Shown in pieces: positions 1 through 11,655 of a stretch of DNA of 64,000 bases (position 1 is the first letter of the stretch; each line of letters begins with the position of its first letter). A program made the translations under genes and the position numbers. The notes under the pieces are model-generated. The model was not told the origin of the DNA and searched no databases. It saw only the letters and a program-made list of their open reading frames with translations. Source of the DNA: Cladosporium sp. IMV 00045 (lineage: Eukaryota > Ascomycota > Dothideomycetes > Cladosporiales > Cladosporiaceae); the NCBI GenBank assembly GCA_001931905.2, contig MSJI02000953.1:28787-92786 (forward strand), read 5' to 3'.

Positions 1-1520
1 GCACGCTTGAAGCGGTGCGCAAGAGCTTGAATTTGAAGGACGGCGAGGCGGGCAAGATCCCGATGGATAGCGTGCAAGCGGTCACTGTGCCTGGAGCGGC
101 GGCAGGCTGGGCGGATACCGTGCAGAGGTTCGGAAGCGGCAAGGTCACTCTTGAGGAAGTCCTCGAGCCTGCAGCGAGGTTGGGTGAGGAGGGTTTCCCC
201 GTCAGTGAGATTTCGGCTACACTTTGGGCAAACTCTGAAGATCTGATCCGTCGTGCCTCTCCAAACGGCGCAGAGATTCTCAAGAAAGATCCCTCAGGAA
301 AAGATGGTTGCAGACCACCTAAAGCAGGTGAGCTGATGAAGAACCCGACTCTGGCCAACACTTTCAGAACGCTGGGCAAGCACGGCAAAGAGGGTTTCTA
401 TACTGGTCGCATTGCCGAAGAGCTGGTCAAGGTTGTGCAAGACCTTGGTGGACACTTGACTTTGGAAGATCTCAAGCAACATGCAGATCTTGGAAGTGAG
501 GATACCGAACCAATCAGTCTGAAGTTTCGTGGCCAGAATGCGAACAAGCTCCATGGACAACACATGCATGATAAGTCTTCTCAAGGCGTCGAGATCTGGG
601 AACATCCTCCGAACGGCCAAGGCATTGTTGCGTTGATGGCCCTCGGTATCTTGCAGCAGCTGGAAGACGCAGGCCAGGTTCCCCGGTTCAAGCCAGAAGA
701 CCACAACTCGGCTGCATACTTGCACGCGGTGATCGAGGTTCTCCGTATTTCGTTTGCGGATGCAAACTGGTTTATTGCAGACCCTAAGGTCTCAAAGGTT
801 CCAACTAAAGGTCTCCTCGATCCTTCCTACCTCGCAGAACGCGCAAAGCTTTTCAGCCCCAGCCAGGCGAGCGATCTGATTGACCACGGATCTCCCGCAC
901 ACCAGCACAGTGACACTGTTTACTTTGCCGCGACAGACAGCGAAGGCAACGGTATCAGCTTCATCAACAGTAACTATGGCGGCTTCGGTACATGTATCAT
1001 CCCCAAGGGCTGCGGTTTCACCCTCCAGAACCGTGGCGCAAATTTCACACTTGGCCCAGACAACCACCCGAACTTGCTCGCACCCGGCAAAAGGCCTTAC
1101 CACACGATCATTCCCGCATTGGTGACGAACGTAAGCGACCAGAGTCTGCACAGTGTGTACGGCGTCATGGGTGGCTTCATGCAGCCACAAGGCCATGTGC
1201 AGGTCCTCCTCAACCAGCTGATTTTCAACCTTACCCCTCAGGCCGCACTTGACGCGCCCAGAGTATGCATTGGAGCCGGTATGCCAGAAGCTGGCGATGT
1301 CTTTGATAAGGCCGTGTACCTCGAAGAAGGTATGCCCGAGAGCACAGTCGAGGGCCTGAGGAAGCTTGGCCACAAAGTGGAAGTGTTGACTGGCAGCGAG
1401 AGGAAGCTTTTCGGACGTGGACAGCTTATCAGGTGGCACGTCGACCCTGTCGATGGCAAGGGCATGTGGAGCGCAGGCAGTGACCAGAGGGGCGATGGCG
1501 CTGCGACACCGATGATTTGA
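1..1520 (+). CDS. Gamma-glutamyltransferase family protein (5' end outside window)
   Basis: The frame is open from the first bases (codons at 3, 6, 9...) and runs to TGA at 1518-1520, so the true start lies upstream of the window. The protein shows the gamma-glutamyltranspeptidase layout: an N-terminal segment with PGAAAGWADT, a middle PPNGQGIVALMALG block, and the small-subunit start near HSDTVYFAATDSEGN, where the Thr after SD is the expected autocleavage nucleophile. The glycine-rich GGFGT and YGVMGGFMQPQGH motifs follow. It most resembles the YwrD-like bacterial/fungal branch, with a short fungal-type insertion before EIWEHPPNG. Members cleave gamma-glutamyl bonds of glutathione or act as acylases; the substrate here is unknown. 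No intron is needed in the visible part. Family call is strong; function beyond family is inference. Confidence 0.9.
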   Translation, partial: TLEAVRKSLNLKDGEAGKIPMDSVQAVTVPGAAAGWADTVQRFGSGKVTLEEVLEPAARLGEEGFPVSEISATLWANSEDLIRRASPNGAEILKKDPSGKDGCRPPKAGELMKNPTLANTFRTLGKHGKEGFYTGRIAEELVKVVQDLGGHLTLEDLKQHADLGSEDTEPISLKFRGQNANKLHGQHMHDKSSQGVEIWEHPPNGQGIVALMALGILQQLEDAGQVPRFKPEDHNSAAYLHAVIEVLRISFADANWFIADPKVSKVPTKGLLDPSYLAERAKLFSPSQASDLIDHGSPAHQHSDTVYFAATDSEGNGISFINSNYGGFGTCIIPKGCGFTLQNRGANFTLGPDNHPNLLAPGKRPYHTIIPALVTNVSDQSLHSVYGVMGGFMQPQGHVQVLLNQLIFNLTPQAALDAPRVCIGAGMPEAGDVFDKAVYLEEGMPESTVEGLRKLGHKVEVLTGSERKLFGRGQLIRWHVDPVDGKGMWSAGSDQRGDGAATPMI

Positions 1521-1543
1521 GTTTCCATCCGTAGATATCCAGT

Positions 1544-2354
1544 TTAAGTACCGTTTCTCACGCGAGGGTCAGGATTCCATTCTTCACTTTCAATGCTTAG
1601 CATGAGCTGCTCCATGAGCGGTTTGATCTGCTGCATGTATGTTTCCTCTTCAACCAAGGGCTTGCAAGGGCGGGCCTCGAGGCAGAAAGTCTCTGCCGTA
1701 TCATCAAAAGTCCATGTCCACCAGGTCTGTTCCAGATTCGCAGGCTGCACGTCGTATCGCTCGTGATGGTCTGTCTTCAAGATGAGGCCAACTAGGCGAT
1801 TGTACCATGTTTTGAAAGCACCTTTCACACAAGCGTGGTTGCGCACAAACATGATGCGTCGAACGCCCTGGAGGCTCCGTAGCAGTTTGGTCACATCAAG
1901 GGTGAAATCGAATAAGTAGTGCTGTCTTGATTGATGCAAAACAATCGTCAATGTGTCCAGTTTGAGTGCCTCACAGCTCCATGGATGCTGGCCCCAGAGC
2001 TTCAATGCGCGCATATGGCGGCCGTCTGCTATCAGAGCGATAGATCGCAATGCTTCCAGCTGCTTCGGTTGCAACCGAGTAAGCGCTCGGGGACGCTGAT
2101 GTAGAGATTCGTGACGAGGAAGTGAGAAGACCGAAGAGCTAAGAGGTTGCCGTCCAGATATAGCTGTTTACACACCAGGAGAGGCGCTAATTTATCCGCG
2201 GCACTGTATTCATGGTCTACTACAAGAGCACAGCTCCATCACGTATGAGGCCAGTTGCGTGAAAGTTGTCTTCGAGAACGTATTCGAGGATTGCTGTCCT
2301 AATCTCAGACGGCAGGCTTAGCAGGCTGGCCTTCGAGTCGTGGTTTTGAGCCAT
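1544..2354 (-). pseudogene. F-box-like fungal conserved protein, frame broken twice
   Basis: The likely start is the ATG at 2352-2354 (MAQNHDSKAS). The first segment carries an F-box-like N-terminus (LSLPSEIRTAILEYVL) and stops at two tandem TAG codons around 2220. The next frame continues smoothly (VVDHEYSAADKLAPLLVCKQ, then LYLDGNLLALRSSHFLVTNL) to about 2087, and a third frame continues with LQPKQLEALRSIAL to the stop at 1544. Fungal relatives known to me carry all three blocks in one uninterrupted order. Restoring one base near 2224 and one near 2085 would rejoin the frames, and neither gap can hold an intron. It is therefore a recent pseudogene or two consensus errors. The C-terminal segment (TWYNRLVGLILKTDHHERYD) matches a common uncharacterised ascomycete family. 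Function unknown. Confidence 0.7.
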
Positions 2355-2615
2355 CGTAAAATGCACAACAAATAATTCGACAGAGAGTCTCATCGATCCC
2401 AAACGACACAAGATACGATGGAATAGACATATGGGTTTAGATGATGGTAAAAGTGAAGTTTGGATGTGAAGAGGGAGGAAAGAGAAGTGACGCTCGACCC
2501 CACGTCGATTCAAAAACCACGAACGTCGACTTCAGTCTTTTCCAGACGTGTTTTGTAGCGCTCACGAGCTTCAACGATATACGACAAAGATACAGTACTC
2601 TCAAAGGTCTTCAAC

Positions 2616-3548
2616 ATGGATCCCGCATACGCATTCGAGAAGCCTGGCGCAATTTCGCTCAGCAAACCCGCCATGTTCCTCACCGCAAACGCCTTCAACA
2701 TCCCCGACGGTCCAGGCAGACTCTGCGGCAATGATACCGTTTGTTCCAACCCTGGCAAGTCACGATGCGTGAAATGCAAAGTCGACAGATACTGCTCGCG
2801 AGACTGCCAAAAAGCGGCATGGCCTACACACAAGGAAAACTGTGAAGTCTTTTCAAGCGAGCCGACCAACACTATCATCGACCCGCAGGAAGCAGACGAA
2901 AATGACAGAGAAGGTTTCATGCTACGCAATCTGGAAGCCATGTCAAGGCCGAACATCTTGATGCTACAGAAGCATTCTGACTCTCCTGCAAGCATCGTCT
3001 TGCACATACTGCAGCAAATGTTCGCAGAGCACCATTTCCGCGTTGGGTGTTACGGCTTGTCTCGTTTTTCGAAGGTGGCAATACTCTTGAACGATCAGGC
3101 AGATTGTGAGAACCTCCAGCAGATATTGCACACAAGTCTGCTCAAGATGTGGGGAGAAGAGCAAACCGAGCAAATGCTTGCTGCCCTGCATGAAGGAACC
3201 TCTGTAGCCGACAAACAGACTTTAATGGAGGACTGGATGCGCCCTGAGGCAGTCACAAGAATCCTTCTCATTGCGGAAAAGAACCATCTGGACTACATTT
3301 CTCCTGATACGGAAGTGTGCATTGTTCTGATGCCCAGCTCATCCCTGGACGTGATTCCTCGGTGGCAACGCATGGCGAGGATGGCAGGTCAGAAAGGTCG
3401 GCATGTCAGTATCAGGCCGTGGCGGGCGGCGGAAGATAAGAAATGGCAAGCAGAAGAAATGGAGGTGGCACGGAAGAATGGAGAGGACGTGCTAAACTGG
3501 CAACCTCAGTATTGGACCAGGTATGATTTTGAAGGCAAGGAAAGCTGA
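2616..3548 (+). CDS. MYND-type zinc-finger protein
   Basis: A 310-residue single-exon protein. A MYND zinc finger lies at about residues 37-76: C37, C43, C51-x2-C54, C60-x3-C64, then H72-x3-C76 in the typical QKAAWPTHKENC ending. MYND fingers usually mediate protein contacts. The rest (80-310) is a globular region I do not recognise, and no SET domain is visible, so it is not a SMYD methyltransferase. A larger frame is not available upstream. It is divergent from the broken F-box-like gene (262 bp between starts) and convergent with the DHA2 transporter. Function unknown beyond the finger. Confidence 0.8.
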   Translation: MDPAYAFEKPGAISLSKPAMFLTANAFNIPDGPGRLCGNDTVCSNPGKSRCVKCKVDRYCSRDCQKAAWPTHKENCEVFSSEPTNTIIDPQEADENDREGFMLRNLEAMSRPNILMLQKHSDSPASIVLHILQQMFAEHHFRVGCYGLSRFSKVAILLNDQADCENLQQILHTSLLKMWGEEQTEQMLAALHEGTSVADKQTLMEDWMRPEAVTRILLIAEKNHLDYISPDTEVCIVLMPSSSLDVIPRWQRMARMAGQKGRHVSIRPWRAAEDKKWQAEEMEVARKNGEDVLNWQPQYWTRYDFEGKES

Positions 3549-3807
3549 GCGTCGAAAAGCAGCCTGGCATAGCATGAGCGACTGGGCGTTTCGAGAACAA
3601 TGCAACAATGTCTACGGACCGAGTTTTTGAGGGCCTCGGTGGCTGGCGATGCCGCCATGCGGAGTATACCATGATAAAGAACACGCGCATTCCGGAACTG
3701 CTGCACTTACGCCTCAATTCCTGTGGAAACATGACATGAGGCCTCTATTGATGGACTCAGCCATGCCACACGCTGTGAGACTCCACCACTGTCAAAAACG
3801 TCTTCCA

Positions 3808-5743
3808 CTACTTTTTCTCTCCATCGATTCTTCCACCATTAGTACGGATAGCAAGGCCAATGGCGATCGTTGAGCAAACAAAGCTAAATGCTGCTCGCAT
3901 GGTTAGACATGTTCATCGGTTGCCCAGTTCGCTTGGAGAATATACGTACCATTGACAGAGTGGAAGGCTTGAACATATGCTGGAACGAGCATACTGCGAA
4001 TCGCCTTCTCGGCAGTTTGCATGTAGCTGATGTCTGCGAGAGCGCGCCGCATAATCTGTGTTTATGTATAAGCATTTCATTCTTCCATACAACAAACGTT
4101 CCGATCTCACCTCCTCACCACCAACAACACCGCCCAGAACTCTCCCCAAGCTTACTCTCAACATGTCTTGGAAGACGGCGCTACCGCTACTGACACCCGC
4201 AATCATCCCAGTGTTGAAGGCTAAGAACATGCCCGAAGTTGTGACGGCAAAATCCTCTTCATCCACTCCAGCTGCAAGACCGACAAATGCTGAGCTCGAC
4301 AAAACACCCATCGCAAGTCCACCGGGAAAGATCAGAAGCGAAAGCCATGGAGAAGTATTACCGTCCCATGTCAGCCAGAGGGTAACCATGCACAAAGTTC
4401 CTATAACTGGCGACAAGACAGTCAACGTCTTGAAGCGGCCGCTACGCTTGATCCAAAAGCCTGCGAAAAGACCTCCCAGCGTGTTGCCAGCGAACGCTGG
4501 AATAAGGTGAGCTCCGGCTTGCGATGTGGTTGCGGCAGCAGTGGCTTGGAAATACAAGGGAACTGTCACCATGAGGGCGTTCTGTGACGTCGTCTGGAAG
4601 AGGATGACGAGATAATTCATGACCACGGCAGAATGGGTGAGGAGTCTCAGAGGAAAGATAGGTTCAGGTGCGCGCTTTGATGCAATGACAAAGATCACCG
4701 TCGAAGCCACAGCGCCACCGAGAAGCACGAAAATCCAGTGTGAAGCCCAAGGGATCCGACTGCCACCAAGATCGAGGACAAGACAAAGACATAGATGGCG
4801 GTACTCAAGAAAAGAGCACCAGTGAAGTCGATGCGCTTGAGTCTGCTCCAGGTTGATTGAGATCCGGTGCTACGTTGTGGGCTCGGAAGTCTGAGTGCAA
4901 GCGCAACCATCACAATCGCGGCAGCAGTAGGGGGCACTTGGATCAAGAAAGCCCTATACACATAATCAGCAAAAAGAACAAAAAACGAGCAGAACTGAAT
5001 TACCATCGCCAGCCCATGGCCTGCGTCAACCAACCACCGAGAAAGCCGCCACAGGTCCTGCCAGTAGTCTGCAGGATGTTAACATAGCTTCTCGTGGTAG
5101 CAACTTCATGCATAGGCACAATGTCCATGATAATAATCGCGACCAGCGAGCCCATACCTGCTCCACCAGCACCTTGAACAGCACGCCATGCAATCACCTC
5201 GCCCAAGGATCTACCAAGCCCAGCACCTAGATTACCAACAGCAAACAAGGTATACGCGGTGAGAAGCATTGGCTTGCGGCCGTAGATGTCGCTCAGCTTG
5301 CCATAAACAGGCTGCACAGCACTCATGGCCAGGATGTAGGACGAGAGCAGCCATGAGCCTGAATCGAGGTCGCCAAAATCAGAGGCTACTTTGCCGTAAG
5401 TTGCGAGCACCAAACTAGCGTCTGCATTGGAGATGAAGCATCCTAGGAGCAAGACTGATAGTGTTGCCCAAGGACTTTTCTTGCTGACTTCGATGGGCTC
5501 GCATTCGCCATATTTTGCATCACTGTCGTCTTGTGGAAGAAACTCGGCATCGCTGCGGCGCTGGAAAGGGCTGAGTCAGAACATTTGTGAAAATGGCGTG
5601 TCTCCATTGGTAGAACATACACTTAGAGTCCTGTAGAGCGAGGAGTGGTCTTGATCGCCCAGTAACTTCGTGCGCTCTGTACCGAATAACTGTTCATCAT
5701 CTTGCTCTTCGACCGTGGCGATGCTGTTAGATTTGAACGACAT
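3808..5743 (-). CDS. MFS transporter, DHA2 (14-TM) drug/amino-acid exporter type
   Basis: Start ATG is at 5741-5743. Exons by splice signals and phase: 5743-5621, 5560-5004, 4953-4111, 4055-3950, 3890-3808 (stop TAG). The product has a charged cytosolic N-terminus and then TM segments with MFS motifs: LSDIYGRKPML (motif A), WRAVQGAGGAGM, and LNLGG-like LDLGGSRIPW. This is the DHA2 layout of fungal multidrug exporters and vacuolar basic-amino-acid (VBA) permeases. Exon 3 changes frame once: the segment ending GALFLSTAI continues only one base short, near 4793, into CLCLVLDLGGSR. Exon lengths add up to a multiple of three only if one base is restored. The C-terminus AFSFVCSTIAIGLAIR is the last TM segment. 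Substrate unknown. Confidence 0.82.
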
Positions 5744-6494
5744 CAGGACGAATAATGGGCGTAGAGATGCGTCCGAGAATCTCTCGAAGAGATAAAGTCA
5801 ATTATGTTAGGCTGTGAGATATAGGAAAAAGATTTTCGCCGTTCGGCCCTACGTGAGAGATGGTCCGACCAAAGCAATTCATTTGCGGCTACTCCACTGA
5901 GTACTATCGTGCTGCATATGCATGCAGCGTTAGTAGATGTCGTGCTTAGCATAGGTATAGCCGAACGGCCGAGGTGGCTGAACAGGTATCGTGAAAGGGA
6001 GGACTTGATATGATAAGGCATCTCTACCACCAGTTATCCGAGGCACACACACACACACTTGAAAAGTGAACACTCTTCTTCCGAGCGTCAACATCTTCAG
6101 GTGTGCATGCAGTCGAAGATGAGAAGGAGTTGGTCGTTGCAGAAGCACGCGAAATCACGTCATTTCGGCTGAAGTGCCGTCTGAGTCGCAACATCAACCT
6201 ACCTTCATGTAGCCGTCTTCCTTCTGGTTTTCTCCGCTCCATCTACTTTTGAGCCAAGACATCACATCGTTTTACAGATCAAGCGATACTCATTGGGATC
6301 GAGAAATGTTGGACGACGATGTGACCCTGTGCGGCGAGAAGAATCCGCCGAGTCGCGCTCTCACTACCAGGTCTGCAATGAGCAATTTCCAAAATGTTGA
6401 GCAGAACATCAAGACGCAAATGGAAGCCCTATTTGCTAAGATTATTAGACTGAGATTTCGACATCTGACACCATATATGCTACCCTCAATCCTT
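5744..6494. other. Intergenic: DHA2 promoter side and dioxygenase 3' side
   Basis: No supported gene. It contains an (AC)n run at about 6044-6058. Both flanking genes are on the minus strand, so this should hold the dioxygenase terminator and the transporter promoter. Confidence 0.6.
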
Positions 6495-7692
6495 TCACGA
6501 AGCTTCAGGAGCTTGCTGAGCCAGAGCCTCTCGTCTCCCAACGCTTTGTGGATCCAGATACGGCCTCTCGCCCAGACTAACAGCCCTTTGACCAGTACGG
6601 GGCCCATCATAATCATATGTTGCAGTGTGATACACCGAGCGATTGTCCCAGATGGCAAGATCATTCGGGTTGGCCCATCTGTGTCGAACTTGGAGATCGT
6701 GGTCTGATATGCCATTAGCAAAAATGCGATCTGGAGCAGGGATAGGATATGCACTTACTCTCGACTATGAGTTGGGTGAACCAACTCAAGAGATGGTCAC
6801 TCTCTGCCTGGGTGACCTCGTTGATGCGCTTGGCATGGTGCCCAACGGCGTACACGCTTTTCCATCCCGTGACCGGATTGGTCCTGATCACAGGGTGAAT
6901 GGCCTTCAGGTCTGTACCGACATTCTCTGGCGCACCGCGTTCGTCACTATACAGCTGAAAGTTGTTCTTCTCCGCGCTCTCGTTGAAGATCGGCTGGGCG
7001 TACGTTCCAGTAAGACCTTCGAGAAACTGCTGGTATGCGGGCGACAAGCGATCATAGACCTCGTAACCTGACGCCCAAAGCGTGTCACCGCCGGTCTTCG
7101 GCAGCTCGGTCAATCGAAGGATGGCGTAGTCGCTTGGAATGGGCTCAAAAGTGATGTCACTGTGCCAGCCCTCCTTGCTGCTTTGCTTCTTGTCTCTGGC
7201 AAAGCGTTCGGCATACAGCTTCTTGGCTTGCTCAGAGCTGATCACAGAGATCTCATCATCTTTGCCGCCAAGAGTGCGACCACTGTTGGAGACAGGATGA
7301 ATGTGAAGCTTGGAAGTACTGGGCTTGCCGGAGAGCTCGCCCAAACGCTGTGCCAATTTCTTCTGGAGATCATTGTCGAGGTCATCTTGTTTGCGGAAGA
7401 AGACGACGCCACGCTGGGACACTGATATTTATTAGCAAAGCAACACAAATCTAGACTTGAGCGCATTCTAACCAGTGATGGCAAGATCCTTCAACAGCTC
7501 GTCAGAGTGAGGAGCCTCCAACCAATCCTTCAGATTGGCCGTGGGAAATTCCTTTCCGATAATTGGAGTCACATCGAACGATTCAAACTGATCGAGAGCA
7601 CCTTGAAGCTGAAGCGGCTCTTTGTGCTGTGAGCTGCTAGACTTCACAGTCTCGGTACTGAACTCTGGTGCTTGGATGGTGGTAGTCGACAT
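6495..7692 (-). CDS. TauD/TfdA-family alpha-ketoglutarate-dependent dioxygenase (sulfonate/taurine type)
   Basis: Exons 7692-7473, 7421-6759 and 6703-6495, with phases that close exactly. The product is about 363 residues. The Fe(II) ligands are visible as WHSDITFE (H-x-D) and the distal His in NRSVYHTATYD. The 2-oxoglutarate-binding Arg is in GQRAVSLGE. Fungal homologues, including yeast Jlp1, oxidise sulfonates or taurine to release sulfite, using O2 and 2-oxoglutarate. There is no signal peptide, so a cytosolic enzyme is expected. The gene is divergent from an ACS-family transporter 880 bp away, which suggests an uptake and oxidation pair. The exact substrate cannot be read from sequence. 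Confidence 0.9.
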
Positions 7693-8572
7693 TTGTAAGG
7701 CGAAAAGAAGATTCGAAACGTTTGATCAATGACGATAATCGCTTTCAGAGAAGTCACTCAAGGAGTCTTCGCGTTCTCAAGACTTGAAGAAAAACCAAAA
7801 AATCCGACGAGTGATCAAGTCGGTTCTTTAACACTACTTAATCATAATCAATTAATGTATCGATATGGTCAATTGCAACTTTATAGCCCTGATCTGAACG
7901 ACTTTCAATCTGTAATGGCGTGCTTGCGAAGCTATATTGACTGCTTCACAGCTTCCTTCTTCGGTCCTGCAATTCAAGTCGCAATCAGCCACGTACATGA
8001 CACAAGATGGGTGACATGAAAGCTATGTAGACGAAACCTCTTCTGTGATTGGAACATTACTGCTGTAATCTGAATGCTAACATTGGTGTTCAGAATCACG
8101 CCATAAGCTCACGCGACGGTCTCTGTCGCGGGTATCAGAGCAAGTGACGGCAAGAAAGTGGCTCTCCCGACATCAAACGATGCTTCCAATATGCCGAGAG
8201 CGTCACTCGTCTTTCAAAGAGCGAAGACACTCTGAGAATAATCAATGTAAGGACACTCAGCTCTCTCCAGCAAACACTCGTTAAGCCGACCGCCTATACA
8301 TACTTGCCGGAAGCCGTGATATACGAACGAGGCCCCATTCAATAAACAGTGATGGCATATTGCGTGCTTTAATCCACATTATCCCCTTCGCACCTCTCTG
8401 TCCTTATCTCCCGCTACAAGGTTGTCACGCAAACGAGACACATTAGCGCATCTTGCACCATCGCGACAGAGCGCCACACAAGCATGAAGATGCCTATGTA
8501 AACCATGAAGACAAGCACTTCCCGGGTCATGGCATGCTCGCGACTCAATTAGTCTAGCCTCGTTCACACCTC
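7693..8572. other. Divergent promoter region between dioxygenase and transporter
   Basis: About 880 bp with no supported gene. AT-rich around 7800-7870. It must contain both promoters of the diverging pair; I could not identify a specific operator. Confidence 0.6.
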
Positions 8573-10591
8573 ATGGCGTCCTTCAAAGACATCTCCGCGG
8601 CAAAACCGGCCGTCACCACCACCGTCGCCCAAGCAGTCGAGCCAACCGTTGCTGGCATCCATCCGAGAGACGATGTGAAGACCGACTTCACACACGACAC
8701 CAGTAGTCATGATGGATCCACACCACCTGAGTCGATCATTGATGAGAAGAATCCTTTCTCCGACCCCAATGTCGCCAAATACTACAAAGAGCTGTATGAG
8801 AATGCCAACTACGAGTGTCGAGATGCATTCGACCCGGAGTTGGAATGGACACCTGCCGAGGAGAAGAGGCTTGTCAGGAAGCTAGACGTCCGTGTATGCG
8901 CCTTTGCTTGTTTCGCATTCTTTGCTTTGCAAGTGGACAGAGGCAACCTGGCGCAGGCCGTTAGTGACAATTTGCTTAACGACCTGGGCTTGACAACCGA
9001 TGATTACAATACCGGTACGCCGCACAACACACGACATGGCATTAACCTCGCTAACTCTTGCAGGCAATACTATCTTTCGAGTTTCATTCCTGCTGGCAGA
9101 GATTCCAAGCCAGTTGATTTCGAAGAAGCTTGGCCCGGATAGATGGATTCCTAGTAAGCCCCTTGAGATCCTTGATATTTTGAAATGATGGGCTAACTGA
9201 GACGACATTAGTGCAAATGATCGCTTGGTCGATCGTGGCAGCTTCGCAAGCTGCCTTGTCAGGCAAAGGGTCATTCTTCGCCTGTCGAGCTCTCATCGGT
9301 ATGCTCGAAGGAGGGTTCATCCCGGACTTGATTCTTTGGCTGTCATATTTTTACACGAGCAAAGAGCTGCCCATCCGTCTCTCGTTCTTCTGGACCGCTC
9401 TGGATGGAACGCAGATCATTACTGCTATTCTCGCCTTTGGCCTGCTTCACATGAGAGGTGTTCACGGTCTTGCGGGTTGGAGATGGTAAGAGTCGAAGGG
9501 TTCTTGATTTGCTCAGATGCTGATAGATTATAGGCTTTTCCTGATTGAAGGCCTCATCACGTTAGCCGTGGGAGTCTCAGCCATCTTCCTCATGCCTTCA
9601 TCAGCAGTTGCCACGAAGACGTGGTTTCGGCCCAATGGGTGGTTCAATGATCGAGAAGTCGGTATCGTCGTCAACAGGGTGCTCCGGGATGATCCAACGA
9701 AAGGGGATATGAACAATCGCAAAGGGATCACGCCGATGAAACTCCTGAAATCACTCAGTGATTACGACCTATTGCCTGTGCGTCAGAGGATTCCACATGT
9801 TGCAAAAACTCCTGCTGACACCTCTCGCAGATCTATGCCCTCGGTCTGACCTGCTTCATCCCAATGAATACCGTACAGACTTACCTCACACTTTCCTTGA
9901 GACAACTCGGATTCAGCACGGTATGCCAGGCCTGAAACTACTTGAAGAATCTAAAACTGACACAACTTCCACCAGTTCCACACCAACTTGCTAGTCATTC
10001 CCTCGCAGAGTGTAGCAATTCTCAACTTACTACTACTCACCTGGCTGAGCGAAAGGTTCGGCGAGCGCTTGCTCATCGGAATGGTCCAAGACATCTGGTA
10101 AGGGAAAATCTCCAAAGACTGCTTCAATGGAGCTAACACCTAACAGGGTACTGCCATGCATCATCGCTCTGCGCACCTGGGCAGGAGCATCAACAGACAA
10201 CTGGGGCACATTTGCCCTCCTCACGGTCCTGCTAAGCTACCCATACTGCCACGCAATCCTCGTCGCCCTCGCCTCCCGCAACTCTGGCGGTGTTCGTAAT
10301 CGATCCGTCTCCGCTGCATGCTACAACATGTCCGTGCAGCTGGGCAGTGTCATCGGAGCGAACATCTATCGCGAGGATGACAAACCGCGTTACCTCCGCG
10401 GAAATAGCGTGCTGATCGGAATCAACCTCCTTGCTATTTCGCTGTTTGTGTTCGCGAAAATATACTATATCCTGAGAAACAGGTCGAGGGAAAAGCGCTG
10501 GAACGCAATGAGCGCGGAGCAGAAGGCTGAGTACTTGGAGACGACAACGGATGAGGGGAATAAGAGGTTGGATTTCCGATTCGCTCACTGA
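8573..10591 (+). CDS. MFS transporter, anion:cation symporter (DAL5/allantoate-permease-like)
   Basis: Seven exons: 8573-9014, 9064-9153, 9212-9485, 9534-9777, 9831-9920, 9976-10097, 10147-10591. All junctions have GT...AG borders and keep phase. A long hydrophilic N-terminus (about 115 residues) precedes the first TM with [18 protein letters not shown], typical of the ACS family (DAL5, TNA1, SEO1, FEN2). Further family marks are [15 protein letters not shown] and [17 protein letters not shown]. The C-terminal tail is charged (about 35 residues). Members import organic anions such as allantoate, nicotinate, pantothenate or sulfonate-like compounds. Its divergent neighbour is a TauD-like dioxygenase, so a sulfonate substrate is a reasonable guess. 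The reading frame is intact. Confidence 0.9.
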
Positions 10592-10786
10592 TTGTCGACG
10601 GATCGAAAAGCATAATGTTCCCCAATTTGCTTGGGAAACATTGCTGAGAAAAATCGAGTAGTAATCAAAGCTCGTACCGAGTAGGTCGAGCTCGACTGCT
10701 TTTCTCTGAGCAAAGGGTTGAATATAAACTCCCGGCGCATGCAAACAACGGCAGACATGAGGCTACCGTGCAGCTTGACACAAAAA

Positions 10787-11655
10787 TCACATACTCGCCG
10801 AAAGAGCAGCCATCCACCAAAAAGTAAACCACCTATGGCTCTCAGGCAAGTCGCTAGAGCGATATGATCCCTTCTTCCAAGAGCGAGTGATAACTCCAAT
10901 TGCCGACATGATGATAAGAGCCTGCTCAAGCTCGTTCCGGGGCGATTCCTGCCACCGAACGTTCGTAACCCCCTTACCCTTCCTGTTCACCGTCAAAACC
11001 GCAATAGTCTCAATTCCACCAGCAGACAAGTCGTAAACAATCGGTGTGACATCTTTGGAAGGATTCCTGTTCCGCCATTCATATTCTCGCATGAAACCGG
11101 AAACATCGCTCTTGAACGAGAAGCTGCTTGGGTGCGGATAGCCCACGCGGGCTTTGACATCGCTGAAAGCAAAGCCGTTTGCATCTCTACCAGAAGGCCC
11201 TGCTTTACCTTCTTCGCCGGCTCCGAAGTAAAGTCGAAAAGCGTTGTGTGAGAAGGGGAACGTCAAGTACCCCAACGGCGTATTTTTCGTCGAAGCACCA
11301 GCATAGATCCAAATTTGCGAGTCTTTGCCTGGTGAAAAGCAATACCGATCAACACCATCTGATTGAACGAAGACGCTCGAGCTCCAGGTATGGCGTCGTA
11401 TGAAGTGGTGAATTACGGGTTTGGATGATGAAGCCGCTTCTGAATAAGTGGGAGGAGCTTCGACGTTGTTGACAGCTTGCTTGCCTTTTCCTTTCGATGA
11501 AGCTTCTTCGTTCTGTGATGTTTCTTCACATCGCTGCTCAAGGTTTCTCCAGGCGCAGCTTCTGCGCTATACGCTGGTGCTTCCTCCGCGCCATCTTCCG
11601 ACCTTTGCTCTGGAGCATCCTCTGAAACATTTTCGGGACGTTTCCTAGCCTTCAC
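10787..11655 (-). CDS. Conserved fungal protein of unknown function, one frame break
   Basis: Starts at ATG 11653-11655 with a low-complexity, charged N-terminus rich in E, A and S. The frame shifts once near 11521: the first frame reaches SSDVKK and the next resumes at TSQNEEASSKGKGKQAVNNV. One additional A in an AAA run would join them; without it the first frame stops at about 11413. The remainder is a compact beta-rich-looking domain containing WSSSVFVQSDG, SQIWIYAGASTKNTPLGYL, VGYPHPSSFSF and PIVYDLSAGG. I have no confident family; a tubby-like/LURP-one-like or DUF6593-type fold is possible but unproven. The gene is convergent with the ACS transporter. Confidence 0.6.

Noticed and set aside
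792..1439. 215-codon frame opposite the gamma-glutamyltransferase gene
   Set aside because: It is an antisense shadow of a clear coding frame with no family motifs.
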